From positions 84,855 to 148,854 of the forward strand of contig CAXIPT010000041.1 of the NCBI GenBank assembly GCA_964030475.1: a stretch of 64,000 bases of DNA, in the 5' to 3' direction. The stretch is from Tethya wilhelma. Taxonomy: Eukaryota > Porifera > Demospongiae > Tethyida > Tethyidae. Below the pieces are notes generated by a model. That model ran no database searches. It saw only the letters and a program-made list of their open reading frames with translations, and was not told where the DNA came from. Below, one piece after another: positions 24,331 through 35,113 of the stretch; position 1 is the stretch's first letter; the number at the start of each line of letters is the position of its first letter. The translations under genes and the position numbers were made by a program.

Positions 24331-25747
24331 ATGTTCAAGAGTCAGTACCAGGTACTATACATACATGGCTGCTATATTGTCTGTGGTATGAAGTACTGTA
24401 CGTGTGTAGAGTCACAGATAATGCATACTATGTATGGTGGAGGTCAGATGGTGATATTCTTATTGAGTTATTGTGTCTGTGTGCACAGGGTGGGTCGTGT
24501 GTGGATGTGTTCAGTGCTCAGGGTCGTGACCCCGTCTCCCACTGGAAGCTGGTGGGCTCAGTGAAGAAGGAGTATGACAAGTCTTTGAAGGGCTACGTCT
24601 ACAAGATGGAGGGTGGCACCTCCAGCACCACCACTCGCATGACTCTGCCCAAGAATGAGAAACAATCACGTGAGCTAGCTGCTGCATCTGCCCAAAAATA
24701 AAGAGACACCTACTGTATATTGGGAAATTTTTATTAGTACAAAATTTCGCACAAATCGTTAAGAGTGCACCAGAAAATTTTTGTATATATGTGGCAAGTG
24801 CTAGTATATATTGCACATAATGCACAAGTTACTTTCGTAAGTGTTAGTTTCTGGTTGGGTATTAGAAATATATTCTTGTTCACCAACCCAGTATGCAGAT
24901 TGCCAGAATTAAAGTTTGATATTTTCAATCTGCATACTGGGTTGGTGAACTAGAATATATTTTAATAATGCACAGTTAGTTTGTTTTTTCAATTTCCGTA
25001 TGTTCAACCAGTAATTTGCACCATACAAAAATTTCCCACCATAGAGTAGGTGCAATCAGCGTCATCAAGACCGGAAGTGTTTTGAAGTGATACTGGAAAT
25101 AGTTATATTTGCTGTATGGAAGTAAATGCCCGTTTCTCTGTATTGCTCTGTACATTTTTGCCATATGGAAGTGACTCGTAATTGCACCCCCTCTATACTG
25201 TCTCTCCCTCCCTCCCTCCCTTGCAGTCGGCCTGGTCCAGCGCTACCTGGTGCTGCAGCTATGTGTTCCCTCTGGAGGCAGGCTGGTCCTGGAGCTGACT
25301 CTGGTCGACAATGGAGGCGCCAGGAGAAGAATACAGCTCTCTTCCTCCCTCAGGGAAGTGTCGTCAAGCCCCCTTAATGCCAGGGTTCCCCTCTCGGGGG
25401 TGCTGCTAATTGACCAGTGGGTCAATGTGTGTGTGGATGTTGCTTCTCTTGTGAGTGGTCTCTTCAAGGCCAGCAGCCATCGCTCCCTCGAGGCGCTCTC
25501 CATCGGAGGAAGCTGCTCACTGAGAAGAGTGTTCACAATGAAAACCCCGCCCCACGACACTACAGACCACACCCACCAAGCTGGTGATGATGTAATGTGT
25601 GAGGAGATTCCTCATTCGTTTCAACTCCATTCCTCGTCCATCACCGTGGCAACACAGGTCAGAGGTCAACTTGTACAGCAAAGAGCAAACACTTCCACTC
25701 CACAGTTGTTTGCTGAGCTCTCTCTGTTGGTCCATATCAACTCTTGA
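24331..25747 (+). CDS. CFAP20DC: CFAP20DC (C3orf67)-like protein
   Basis: Three exons (24331-24351, 24489-24669, 25227-25747) join to 240 codons plus stop. The N-terminus MFKSQYQGGSCVDVFSAQG is nearly colinear with vertebrate CFAP20DC. So are HWKLVGS, KGYVYKMEG, LPKNEKQSLGLVQRYLVLQ and CSLRRVFTMK. This is a CFAP20/DUF667-type domain, linked to cilia. The domain fills almost the whole product. Vertebrate proteins are longer, so this is a short form or lacks later exons. The tiny 21-bp first exon is chosen because it restores the family start and keeps phase. It shares a promoter region with the sortilin-like gene. The second intron holds an inverted-repeat element around 24865-24960. Confidence 0.88.
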
Positions 25748-25981
25748 GCATCAATGACAGAGAGACAAATAAGGATGTCTTGTTTCACCAGAGGCCCACA
25801 TCAGGTGATATGGCCATGGAAAATCATCATTGCACGCGCTGCAGTAGCCATGTGATTTTTAGAAGGTGACCTTTTGCATGCAAATTGTAAAAGACACACC
25901 CTTTTTTCTTGCAACTGTCTCTCTATTTAACTGAATCGTATGAAATTTTAAATACCAGCTGGAAGTGGGCAATCAGGCAAG

Positions 25982-26443
25982 ATGAGTAGAGAATTGCGTG
26001 TATATCCTCCCATTTACCGGCTGGGTAGTCTAGGGAGATGGATCAGAGAAGAGCTGAAAGCAGGTAGATGATTCATATGTATAATCAGCTAATTATGTCT
26101 GTAAATCTCTGTTGAATGTATTATCTGTGGTTGACTCTCCAACAGGTATCCTCCGTGGCACCCCAGTGCTGCTCCACATCCAGAGGCTCAGAGTCCCGGC
26201 TCTCAATCAACTTATGAAGATAATTAGTTTCTTAGGAGAGGAAGAGTTCTACACTGTGTTGGTGGTGGTCATGGTCTGGCTGGTGGACTCTGACCTTGGC
26301 TGGAGACTCACGGTCATCATGGCTGCTGGCTTCTATGTTGCTGGTACACACTATCAAATAGATCAGTGATGAGTTCCCTTTCATGTCCTCTCACTGTTGC
26401 AGGTTTCTTCAAGAACCTGCTGTGTCTCCCTCGCCCCCCTAGC
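25982..26443 (+). CDS. PAP2-superfamily lipid phosphatase, sphingosine-1-phosphate-phosphatase-like, truncated by a gap
   Basis: Three in-frame exons (25982-26063, 26146-26343, 26403-26443) encode the first 107 residues from an ATG. After a short cytosolic N-terminus, LNQLMKIISFLGEEEFY and two hydrophobic segments precede KNLLCLPRP. This matches PAP2 motif 1 (K-x6-RP), the start of the phosphate-binding active site. The spacing and the CLPRP context fit the LCB3/SGPP branch, which dephosphorylates sphingoid-base 1-phosphates in the ER. The remaining motifs (PSGH, SRxxxxxHxxxD) lie beyond the n at 26444 and are not recovered after it. It starts 234 bp downstream of CFAP20DC on the same strand. 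Confidence 0.75.
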
Positions 26444-26444
26444 N

Positions 26445-26466
26445 GGGGGGGGGGGGGGGGGGGGGT
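26445..26466. repeat. poly(G) run at a gap edge
   Basis: A run of about 22 G follows the n directly. It is most likely low-quality contig end sequence rather than biology. Confidence 0.6.
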
Positions 26467-26607
26467 TACATTTCATTGGATTGAGAAAGAAATTCGATGA
26501 ACAAAACTTTTGGGCTGGCCTCTCTAAACAGAACCTAAGAATTTATAATGGTATCAGTTTTTGGGGCTTATAGCATGCGGCAATAAACTTAGCTCTTAGA
26601 ATGCGTA

Positions 26608-27036
26608 TAGGCCTTTGCAAATTATGCTTAATTTTTTGCCCATTATGCTATGCTCTAATGCTCACAATTTCACCTATTATGCTCCACAATTTTACCTATT
26701 ATGCTCAACATTTTCCTGTTAAAATCCATAATTTGTCATACATCCATACAAAATACACAACGTATACCAAGATATATCCAGATCTTTTTTGATTGCAATT
26801 TGACACAACTGCTGTTAGGATAAGATGCAATTGTTAAGCGATATTATAAGGTGATTTGTCTAGAGTAAACTATATATTGATTATTCAAACCTACAATAGT
26901 TAGTACAAAAGTGTTCAAGTCTATAATTTTTGCTCAAATTGTGCCAGGAATTCACCTATTATGCCAGCATAATTCTCTGATTCTAATGCTTACCTATTAT
27001 GCTCAAAATTATGCTAGCATAATTTGCAAAGGCCTA
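26608..27036. mobile_element. hAT-type MITE (copy 2)
   Basis: The terminal repeats are the same as in copy 1 (TAGGCCTTTGC to GCAAAGGCCTA). The 8-bp target duplication AATGCGTA lies at 26600-26607 and 27037-27044. The element is 429 bp, non-coding and inverted relative to copy 1. Confidence 0.8.
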
Positions 27037-27044
27037 AATGCGTA

Positions 27045-28402
27045 CCTCAGCTTCAACCACACTGGAATAACGCTTCTGTTCCTGTAATGAGATTGTATTT
27101 TGGTATGTATGCTCACCATCATTATCATCATCATTCTGGATTTCTGGGGGAAAGAAAAGGACCATCAATTGCCATTCTGACAGTTATGCTAATACAAGAC
27201 TCATCCCTATAGGCAGGCCAAAAAGAAGGAACCGATACACTATGTTTGTCAATGTGCATGGATAATTGAAGGGCTCGGAACCATAGCACTAATGTTTTAA
27301 CCTTAAATGAAACACGTGAAATAGTCCTAAAGATTATAGTCACATTGAAATGATAAATATTACGTGATTAATGTTTATTAGTGTTTAAGGGGAGTGAACT
27401 GAATTCAGGATTTGTGGGTTAGACCAGACCACTTAAAGCTCCTTGGAGTGTCTGCTCAGGGATATTCAACTGTATCCAGCAATACATATGGAAGTGTTTG
27501 TGTTGGGACAGCTGGGACAACCAAGATGCTTCAGTAGTGTGCAGGCAGCTCGGTTTCTCTTTAATACTGCAAGATACAGGTAACATTTTAAAATTGGGGT
27601 TCAATTTGAAAGTATATACAATACTGAATTACATCTGATCATGAGTATACAAAATTAATGTGTGTTAATAGTTCTCAAAGGTAATAACCCTGAAGTCCCA
27701 GAGAGCAGTGTGTCCTCTCCCTTGGGCTTGGGAAAAAGGCTACATACATGCATGCATGAATGAGTCATGATGACCCATAGGTGTTTTGTTTTGTAGGTCA
27801 CTTAACAGTATAATAATATAGGCTAGTATAGCACAATGTATAACTTCACCATGTCTTGTCTTTGGTTGATATTGTGATATTCTCTTGCCTCTGGAAAATA
27901 GAGTGACTTGTCTACATGTATAGGTCAATGTGTTACTACAGTTCTCATTTGGGTGCCTAAAGTAGTACTGGCAAGTACAACACGTACACAATTAATTTGC
28001 TATGAGCTTTTCAGACAGCTTTTGAGTTAAGGTTCAATCAAATGCAGAGTGACTGTCGTGACTTGATACCAATATGCAGATAAAAAATATGTAGTGACTT
28101 TGTTAGACAACTAAAGTTACTTAACGACAATGTAATTACCATAACAAGTCTGTAGAGAAAGAACTGCATTTTTTTTCCATATAACAGTTTTGCACAATGA
28201 TGCATCAATACACAAATAGCAAAAATTAAGTGCACCCAGCTATATAAAAAATATGAGAGTATACATAAACAACTAACAAAGTGATACTATAGTTAAAGGG
28301 ACAATACAGTACTCCTAAATGATAATACACCTACCAACTTGAGGGTCATAAGAAATTCTTTGTTGTATAACCAGATTACTTCTAGCCTGATGAAGATGAG
28401 TA
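27045..28402. other. gene-free AT-rich stretch
   Basis: No exon is supported on either strand. A fragment of the TAGCCTCGTTCCCAGG mini-element family lies near 27,700-27,750 (CTTGGGCTTGGGAAAAAGGCTA). Otherwise nothing is recognised. Confidence 0.35.
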
Positions 28403-28581
28403 TCAAGTGATGAATAGAGCAAGAATGCCACCTAGGGAGGCTCCAATAGCAATCCATAGAACATTGTTAACGTTACTATTAGGTGACCCTGGTGGAGCTG
28501 ATGTGGTGAGTGTAGGAGAGGTGGCAGGAGGTGCTGTAGTACCAGTAGCAGTAGTAGTAGCAGCAGAGGTACAATCATTAA
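28403..28581 (-). CDS. possible C-terminal exon: Thr/Ser-rich stalk plus terminal hydrophobic helix
   Basis: After a good acceptor (TTTCTGTAG), the minus strand encodes NDCTSAATTTATGTTAPP, a Thr/Pro/Ser-rich stretch, then NNVLWIAIGASLGGILALFI and a stop. It looks like the end of a mucin-stalked membrane or GPI-type protein. No upstream exon is recognised, so the gene identity and reality remain open. The stalk style resembles the receptor cluster, but no sequence match is seen. Confidence 0.35.
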
Positions 28582-29002
28582 CTACAGAAAGTAGTAATCA
28601 GAATAATATACCAAGAGTAAACACTTACTAACTCAAAGCCACACTTACACTTCAACTACAATTAAACTACATCATGTCATCAATCTCAATAATTATTAAT
28701 GGATTGCTATAGTTATAGACAGCATACTATGGCTGTTGATCGATTTTGTATGGTTTTGGTTGTAACTTAGGAAATGTGTCAGTATTATTATAAGCATTGT
28801 TGTTACCAATAAATGAACAATGAAACCTTACAACTTGATTTAAGTGTGCATTACACGAGAAATAGCAAATTCATAATACCCAGAGCTAGTATGCAAATGT
28901 TCCCAAACGCAGTACTCAGGAACATTTCAACGTCAATTTGAAAACAATTTCACAAAATGCAAAAAAATGTCAATTGTAAATTTTTAAATATTTTTTTGCA
29001 TT
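28582..29002. other. no gene recognised
   Basis: AT-rich sequence without a supportable exon. Confidence 0.3.
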
Positions 29003-29430
29003 TATATATAGCTTGACGTAGCACACAGTTCTTAGCAGCTTGTAAAAGAGCTTGAGTCTGAAGCATTTTGAAAATGATGAGGCAAACAATGAGATTTTGG
29101 CAAACAATACAACAATGAGATTTTGGTATGAGGTAATGAACAATATGGAGAGTCTCTGATACAATGAAGCTTGCGAATGAAATTGTACATGTCACAATTA
29201 AAAATTGAACAGTGTCAAGATGGGAATCCTGTTTGTTGCTTATTCAGTTTTGTGTACCAGATTATCTTCTTACTTCCATTCTACTATTATGGGAGGAGCT
29301 TTCTATTATTATGAGCATTCATCTTGTATTAACAGTAAACATAGCTGTGTTGTGTTCATTTCTAAACCCTTACAAGAACATTTTCAGTTCATCCAGAAAA
29401 CACTAGATACCTGGAATAACCACTGACTAA
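29003..29430. pseudogene. fragments of the multi-pass membrane protein gene in opposite orientations
   Basis: On the minus strand (about 29003-29165) out-of-frame pieces match the C-terminal part (IIFKMLQTQALLQAAKN). On the plus strand (about 29205-29425) SIHLVLTVNIAVLCSFLNPYK matches the late transmembrane region of the gene at 30646-32421. Opposite orientations and frame breaks show an inverted, decayed copy. Confidence 0.6.
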
Positions 29431-30640
29431 AATTGTAAAAAAAAAATGCTTAACTATAAGATATAGGAATGCATGGTTGTTTGATTGAATGGGAAGTTCA
29501 GTATTAGGCTTGATAGAAATAGAATAAGCTAAATCACAGCTTTAGAAGCTTTTGAAGCCTAGCTTTAATGCCAAGTGCTCAGTTGAAAAGTCAGTTAGTC
29601 CTGTGAATATTTGTGTTGCACATAATGGGCCATCCATGCGATTCTTAGAAATAGTACAGCTGAACAGGTAACAGAAAAAAATGCAGTAACTGTTTCAAAA
29701 TGAATTTCCACAGAATACTCATACTGCAGCAGGACCGTAGAAGCTGTAGCGGTAGAGGCGGCCATGGCTGCTCCACTTTTTGGCTATATGCTCAACTTCA
29801 AGTTCTCCGCTTAATTCTATCCCAGAAGCACTAAGCCAGGACTCTCTTGGTCAAAAATCTAGCTAGAAAATTATCCTGGTATGGTGTGCACAGCTAAGTG
29901 TACAAAGTTCAATCATTGCACGATTCACCCACACTTGCATTCTAAATAAAGCACACTACAAATTTAAAGTTTGCTGAGTCAGCTGGCCTTCATCTAACAA
30001 AAGATAGCATTATTTCGATTGCCAGAAGAACGATATAAACTTTGAAATTAGCAAATAATTATATAATATTATATTAAATAATATAATGGTATATGTACTG
30101 AAGTCTTGATACCTTCTTTTTAGACAACACAACTGGAAGTAAGGGGAAATTAACAAAATTTTGCTGTAAGACAGTTGCTGCAATTAATTAATTATTATTA
30201 ACCCCCCCTCCCGGCCTTACCACCTGCTATGACCTTCCTACGAGCCTGTGCAGTAGGAAGCCTTAGCAACAGTACTATAAATGCTATAATTATGTTAAAG
30301 TAAGAATAATTATTACTACATCAGATTAAGGCAGATCAGAGTCAACAATTATTCACACAAACTAAACTGAAGCAGTAAATAGAAGGAAACTCACACATCA
30401 ACATTAGATATACTAGCTTTTAAACTTTATACTGAGTCTCATAGTCAGTTCTACTGAAACTTATGGACAAATCAATACTCACAGCATGTACATTAACTAC
30501 AAGAACACAGAAAATATTAGAAAAAAATATATCAATATGCAAAATGTCAATGTACATAAAAATGCAACTTAACAATCATGCAGTTATTAAAGATGTCTTT
30601 GTGAAAATCAAACTATTTATTTTGTTCCCCAACCAGACTG
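29197..30640. repeat. left arm of an inverted duplication (right arm 33400-34280)
   Basis: The sequence is nearly the reverse complement of 33400-34280. It starts at the CAATTAAAAATTGAACAGTGTC region and runs to the 3' flank of the multi-pass gene. The arms differ mainly by a 519-bp transposon insertion in this arm. Together with the coding copies (30646-32421 and 32590-33391) this forms a large imperfect palindrome around the gap at 32582. Confidence 0.65.
29730..30248. mobile_element. 519-bp non-autonomous DNA transposon with 5-bp target duplication
   Basis: The ends are CAGGACCGTAG and, in reverse complement, CAGGCTCGTAGG. The target duplication TGCAG lies at 29725-29729 and 30249-30253. 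The opposite arm of the inverted duplication near 33,760-33,790 preserves the empty site (CCTACTGCAGTATGAG read forward). No transposase is visible. Confidence 0.7.
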
Positions 30641-30645
30641 AGTGC

Positions 30646-32421
30646 TCAAGCTGTCCCAACTGGTGGTAGCAATGGCTCATATTCAGAGGAGTGATCCAAT
30701 CGATGTGGAACAATAGGCTCTTGAGGTAGCACACGGTTCCTAGCAGCTTGTAAAAGAGTTTGAGTACATTCAAAAGAGATTATAATCTGAAGCACTTTGA
30801 AAATGATGAAGCAAAGAAAGTAGAGCAAAGGAAACATACAAAAGATGGATACTGGTATGAGGAAGCCAAAAGTATGGTGTGCTCCTGATAGAATGTAGCT
30901 CAAGTATGATAATATTGTACATGTAATAATTCCAAATTGAACAGTGTCAAATAAATTAAAAACGTTCTTCTTGTAAGGTTTTATGAATGAGCACAGCAAA
31001 GCTATGGTTACAGAAAATACTAAAAGAGTAGTCATGTTTAAAGTCATGCTACTTCCATAATTGTACACTGAAAGCAAAAAAATAATTCTATACACAAAGT
31101 AAACCCCTGCGTACCAACGACAGTCAGGTGTTCCATCAATACCATCCTTGTAATGGATGTGACAAACTCTAGCCAACTCAGAGAACAAGATCACATTCAT
31201 TCTACATGTTTGAAGACACCTTTGGAAGAGTTTGTTTTGATACATTAAAATGAACACCAGAGGAAGAAAATTAAAAAGCACAAGAAAGAACATAGCAATG
31301 ATGGCATATGGTAAGTGAGACTTGCTCATATAGAGTAGAGATGGTTCACTGTAGACCACAGTGGTTCTTTCACCACAGCCATTGTAACGATAGATTGGCC
31401 TCAGTAAACTGCTGGAGGTATAGAACAGCTTACAATAAGAAAGAACCATAAATGTTGCAAGCACATTCACAACAGATCCTTTGATGTCCAGCCCTCTTCT
31501 AAACCGAACAAAACATGGATGGAATGGTTTCCACAAACTAACTAGCACCTTACACCCTCTGTCATGCCACTCAATGCAATAGTACACAACAGCTGTAACT
31601 ACAAGGGGATACAATGCAACAAGATAGTCAAGGGCTATCACTTGAAGCATGTTCATTTTAGAGCTGATACAAAATGAGGGAATCACATCACGAAAGAAGT
31701 CGAGATTCCAAAAGCCATAAAATGATAGCATACTCACAAAGAAAGGTCTTAGATCTTTAGAACTGCTCAGTAAACTTTTGCTGTCATTCAAAAAATAGAC
31801 AATATACTGGCAGGTCAAAACTATGATATTTATGAAGGGGGCATTTGCATTAATGCGACAAATGATTACTATAATACAAAAGAGGGTGGTTGGACCCAGT
31901 GCTGCTGTAATGTAGACAAGCCATCCGTATCCACTGTCAAAACACTTTACACACTTTCTCCTGAAGAGAACAGCTGGCCCCAATCCTGGCATACACTCAC
32001 TGCATAACAGACCAGTCCTATTGAACTCCTCTTCACACATTTCATTGAACTGGTAGACATTGGGTGGGAGGGTAACCTCTAGCTGAAGAGAAGCACTGCT
32101 GTTGTCTCTCAAGTTGTTATAAGGACAAAGTCCACCAAAGACTGTGTGTGTTGTAGCATTGAAAGAAACACAGTAGTATCGATGGAGCTTTGTTTTGTTT
32201 GTGTTACTGTCACATTGAATGTAATCACTCACTGCATTTCCACAGTGACATGTGTTCTCACCACCATTGTCTGGTTTGAACCAAGCTGGACATTGACTCA
32301 CAATATCACTGGAGATAGCACAAGAGTTTGTAGCTAAGACATTGATGTGTTCTGAACTGACAAGTGATAGTGACACTACTAGCAAGGCTACACTGGTGCT
32401 GTTCTTTCTTGGCAGTACCAT
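30646..32421 (-). CDS. single-exon Cys-rich multi-pass membrane protein (sponge-type, function unknown)
   Basis: An uninterrupted 591-codon frame. A signal peptide (about 1-25) precedes a Cys-rich, N-glycosylation-rich ectodomain to about residue 165. It contains an EGF-like FNRTGLLCSECMPGLGP stretch and CVKC. About eight or nine hydrophobic helices follow from YGWLVYITAALGP to the PVSIFCMFPLLYFLCFIIFK region. Between helices lie KPFHPC and the pair NVLATF..CKLFYTS, then PIYRYNGCGERTTVV. The cytosolic C-terminus ends HSSEYEPLLPPVG and has a YEPLL dileucine/tyrosine-type sorting motif. I recognise the layout as common in sponge and cnidarian predicted proteins but know no assigned function. 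GPCR-like or transporter-like roles cannot be told from sequence. It is flanked by inverted copies of itself. Confidence 0.75.
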   Translation of the reverse strand: MVLPRKNSTSVALLVVSLSLVSSEHINVLATNSCAISSDIVSQCPAWFKPDNGGENTCHCGNAVSDYIQCDSNTNKTKLHRYYCVSFNATTHTVFGGLCPYNNLRDNSSASLQLEVTLPPNVYQFNEMCEEEFNRTGLLCSECMPGLGPAVLFRRKCVKCFDSGYGWLVYITAALGPTTLFCIIVIICRINANAPFINIIVLTCQYIVYFLNDSKSLLSSSKDLRPFFVSMLSFYGFWNLDFFRDVIPSFCISSKMNMLQVIALDYLVALYPLVVTAVVYYCIEWHDRGCKVLVSLWKPFHPCFVRFRRGLDIKGSVVNVLATFMVLSYCKLFYTSSSLLRPIYRYNGCGERTTVVYSEPSLLYMSKSHLPYAIIAMFFLVLFNFLPLVFILMYQNKLFQRCLQTCRMNVILFSELARVCHIHYKDGIDGTPDCRWYAGVYFVYRIIFLLSVYNYGSSMTLNMTTLLVFSVTIALLCSFIKPYKKNVFNLFDTVQFGIITCTILSYLSYILSGAHHTFGFLIPVSIFCMFPLLYFLCFIIFKVLQIIISFECTQTLLQAARNRVLPQEPIVPHRLDHSSEYEPLLPPVGTA

Positions 32422-32589
32422 TGTTGGAAATGTCTGCTACACAAAGCTCAGAGCATAATGAATTCTGGTGAACTATTGTACTGTCACAGGACTATGCATC
32501 ATATAAAATTCACTCAGTATATATAATTCCTATATGCATGTATATATAAACAAGAGTACATTACACATCTATTAGCTGTGTNATTTATG

Positions 32590-33391
32590 GTTCTTTCTTA
32601 TTGTAAGCTGTTCTATACCTCCAGCAGTTTACTGAGGCCAATCTATCGTTACAATGGCTGTGGTGAAAGAACCACTGTGGTCTACAGTGAACCATCTGTA
32701 CTCTATATGAGCAAGTCTCACTTACCATAATTATGCCATCATTGCTATGTTCTTTCTTGTACTGTTTAATTTTCTTCCTCTGGTGTTCATTTTAATGTAT
32801 CAAAACAAACTCTTCCAAAGGTGTCTTCAAACATGTAGAATGAATGTGATCTTGTTCTCTGAGTTGGCTAGAGTTTGTCACATCCATTACAAGGATGGTA
32901 TTGATGGAACACCTGACTATCGTTGGTACGCAGGGGTTTACTTTGTGTATAGAATTATTTTTTTGCTTTCAGTGTACAATTATGGAAGTAGCACGACTTT
33001 AAACATGACTACTCTTTTAGTATTTTCTGTAACCATAGCTTTGCTGTGCTCATTCATAAAACCTTACAAGAAGAACGTTTTTAATTTATTTGACACTGTT
33101 CAATTTGGAATTATTACACGTACAATATCATACTTGAGCTACATTCTATCAGGGGCACACCATACTTTTGGCTTCCTCATACCAGTATCCATCTTTTGTT
33201 TGTTTCCTTTGCTCTACTTTCTTTGCTTCATCATTTTCAAAGTGCTTCAGATTATAATCTCTTTTGAATGTACTCAAACTCTTTTACAAGCTGCTAGGAA
33301 CCGTGTGCTACATCAAGAGCCTATTGTTCCACATCGATTGGATCACTCCTCTGAATATGAGCCATTGCTACCACCAGTTGGGAGAGATTGA
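32590..33391 (+). pseudogene. inverted partial copy of the multi-pass membrane protein gene
   Basis: This plus-strand copy begins just after the gap at 32582. It covers the C-terminal half, from the LFYTSSSLLRPIYRY region to LLPPVGRD. It is nearly identical to 30646-31430, with an insertion of about 4 bp near 32730 that shifts the frame, and a 3-bp deletion near 33125. The signal peptide and ectodomain are absent on this side of the gap. It may be a second allele or paralogue truncated by assembly rather than a true pseudogene. Confidence 0.65.
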
Positions 33392-33399
33392 GCACTCAG

Positions 33400-34345
33400 T
33401 CTTGTGGGGGAACAAAAAAAAATAGTTTGATCTTCACAAAGACATCTTTAATAACTGCATGCATGATTGTAAAGTTGCATTGTTATGTACATTGACATTT
33501 TGCATATTGATATTTTTTCTAGTATTTTCTGTGTTCTTGTAGTTAATGTACATGCTATGAGTATGTAAATTCAGTAGAACCATGAGACTCAGTATAAAGT
33601 TTAAAAGCTAGTATATCTATAATTTTGATGTGTGAGTTTCCTTCTATTTACTGCTTCAATTTAGTTTGTGTGAATAATTGTTGACTCTGATCTGCCTTAA
33701 TCTGATGTAGTAAATCTTACTTTAACATATATGTGCCAGTACTGTTGCTAAGGCTTCCTACTGCAGTATGAGTATTTTTTGAAATTCCTTGAAATTCATT
33801 ATGAAGCAGTTACTGCATTTTTTTTCCTGTTACCAGTTCAGTTGTACTATTTCTAAGAATTGCATGGATGGCCCATTATGTGCAACACAAATATTCACAA
33901 GACTTACTCTGCAACTGAGCATTTGGCATTAAAGCTAGATTTCTAAAGGCTTCTAAAGCTGTGATTCAGCTTATTGTGTTTCTATCAAGCTTAATATCAA
34001 ACTTATCGAACAACCTTATAGCTAAGCATTCTTTTACAATTTTAGTCGGTGCATGGTTATTCCAGGTATCTTGTGTTTTCTGGATGAACTGAAAATGTTC
34101 TTGTAAGGGTTTAGAAATGAACACAACACAGCTATGCTTACTGTTAATACAAGATGAATGCTCATAATAATAGAGAAGCTCCTCCCATAATAGTAGAATG
34201 GAAGTAAGAAGATAATCTGGTACACAAAATGAATAACCAACAAACAGGAGTCCCATCTTGACACTGTTCAATTTTAATTGTGACATGTACAATTTTATTC
34301 GCAAGCTTCATTGTATCAGAGACTCTCCATATTGTTCATTAAGCA
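33400..34345. repeat. right arm of the inverted duplication, with decayed gene fragments
   Basis: Reverse complement of 29150-30640 without the 519-bp insertion. On the minus strand at about 33990-34304 frame-broken pieces again match the multi-pass gene (SIHLVLTVSIAVLCSFLNPYK). Confidence 0.65.
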
Positions 34346-34369
34346 CAATATTTCCTGTTGCGTCACATN

Positions 34370-35113
34370 TGAGGATTCAGAATCGAACTTAAAACTAACA
34401 GTTCAAACTCTCCTGGAAAAGTACCACTGTGAAGTTAAACCACAGCATGGAATGGTATAGCTAAGCTTATATTATCAACTGTCCTTTTTTTATCTGTTTT
34501 TAAGCCTCGGCGCGTGCGTAGCACGTGCAGAGGGTTACGGTAGTCGTTTTGTCTGTCTGTCCCATCGAAATCTCAAGAAAGACAGCTCTAGCAACAAAAT
34601 TGATGGCACTTACGTTCATAACTCTGAATGATCTTGTAAAAATATATTTTTTGCTGTTCAAAACACTGTAGTTCTTGAGATTTGAGACTTTTGTGCTTGT
34701 TTGAGCGCTTAGCTTCGAGGCCACGCCTACTAATTTGGTGTGCGTTATCTAGAATTTGTCCTGAATATAAAAAAATACTCAGACAGAAGCAATGCCTGTA
34801 ATACTGACTGAGCTGTGTCTAAGAGCCGCCTAGCTAACCACTGATGAATGATCTAGCTGGTACCAGTAAAGTCTTTGCATGCCCTATATGCTTACATAGA
34901 AAGCAGAACAACTCCTGTCTGTCTTGCGGCAACAACACAAAGTTACCAACCGCCATGCAGTTTGACTGTGGTAGCAGTTGAGTATTACAACGCATGTATA
35001 ATTGTAGCAGAGCTCATCTGAGTCTGGTTCATAGTCTGTGACATGTGCTGCTTCACCACAGCCGTGTTAGCTATGCCGGCCACTCATCACAAGACACATG
35101 TACCGTCGGCAGT
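34370..35113. repeat. 744-bp exact duplicate of 43175-43918 at contig edges
   Basis: The segment begins immediately after the n at 34369 and matches, base for base as far as read, the segment that ends immediately before the n at 43919. It contains the end of the second ZU5-region exon (to 34454) and the following intron. Either the contig 34370-38381 really continues the one ending at 43918, or the locus contains a very recent tandem duplication. Confidence 0.85.

Noticed and set aside
24279..24701. Longer CFAP20DC reading frame starting upstream at 24279 and reading through the introns
   Set aside because: The family N-terminus MFKSQYQ|GGSCVDVF is restored only by splicing 24351 to 24489. 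The read-through sequence has no similarity to the family.
26445..26466. G-quadruplex-type regulatory element
   Set aside because: The pure G run touches an assembly gap and is most likely sequencing error.
34500..34724. 74-codon minus-strand frame present twice (also 43305-43529)
   Set aside because: It occurs twice only because it lies in the 744-bp contig-edge duplicate. It has no domain or coding signature and sits within a receptor intron.
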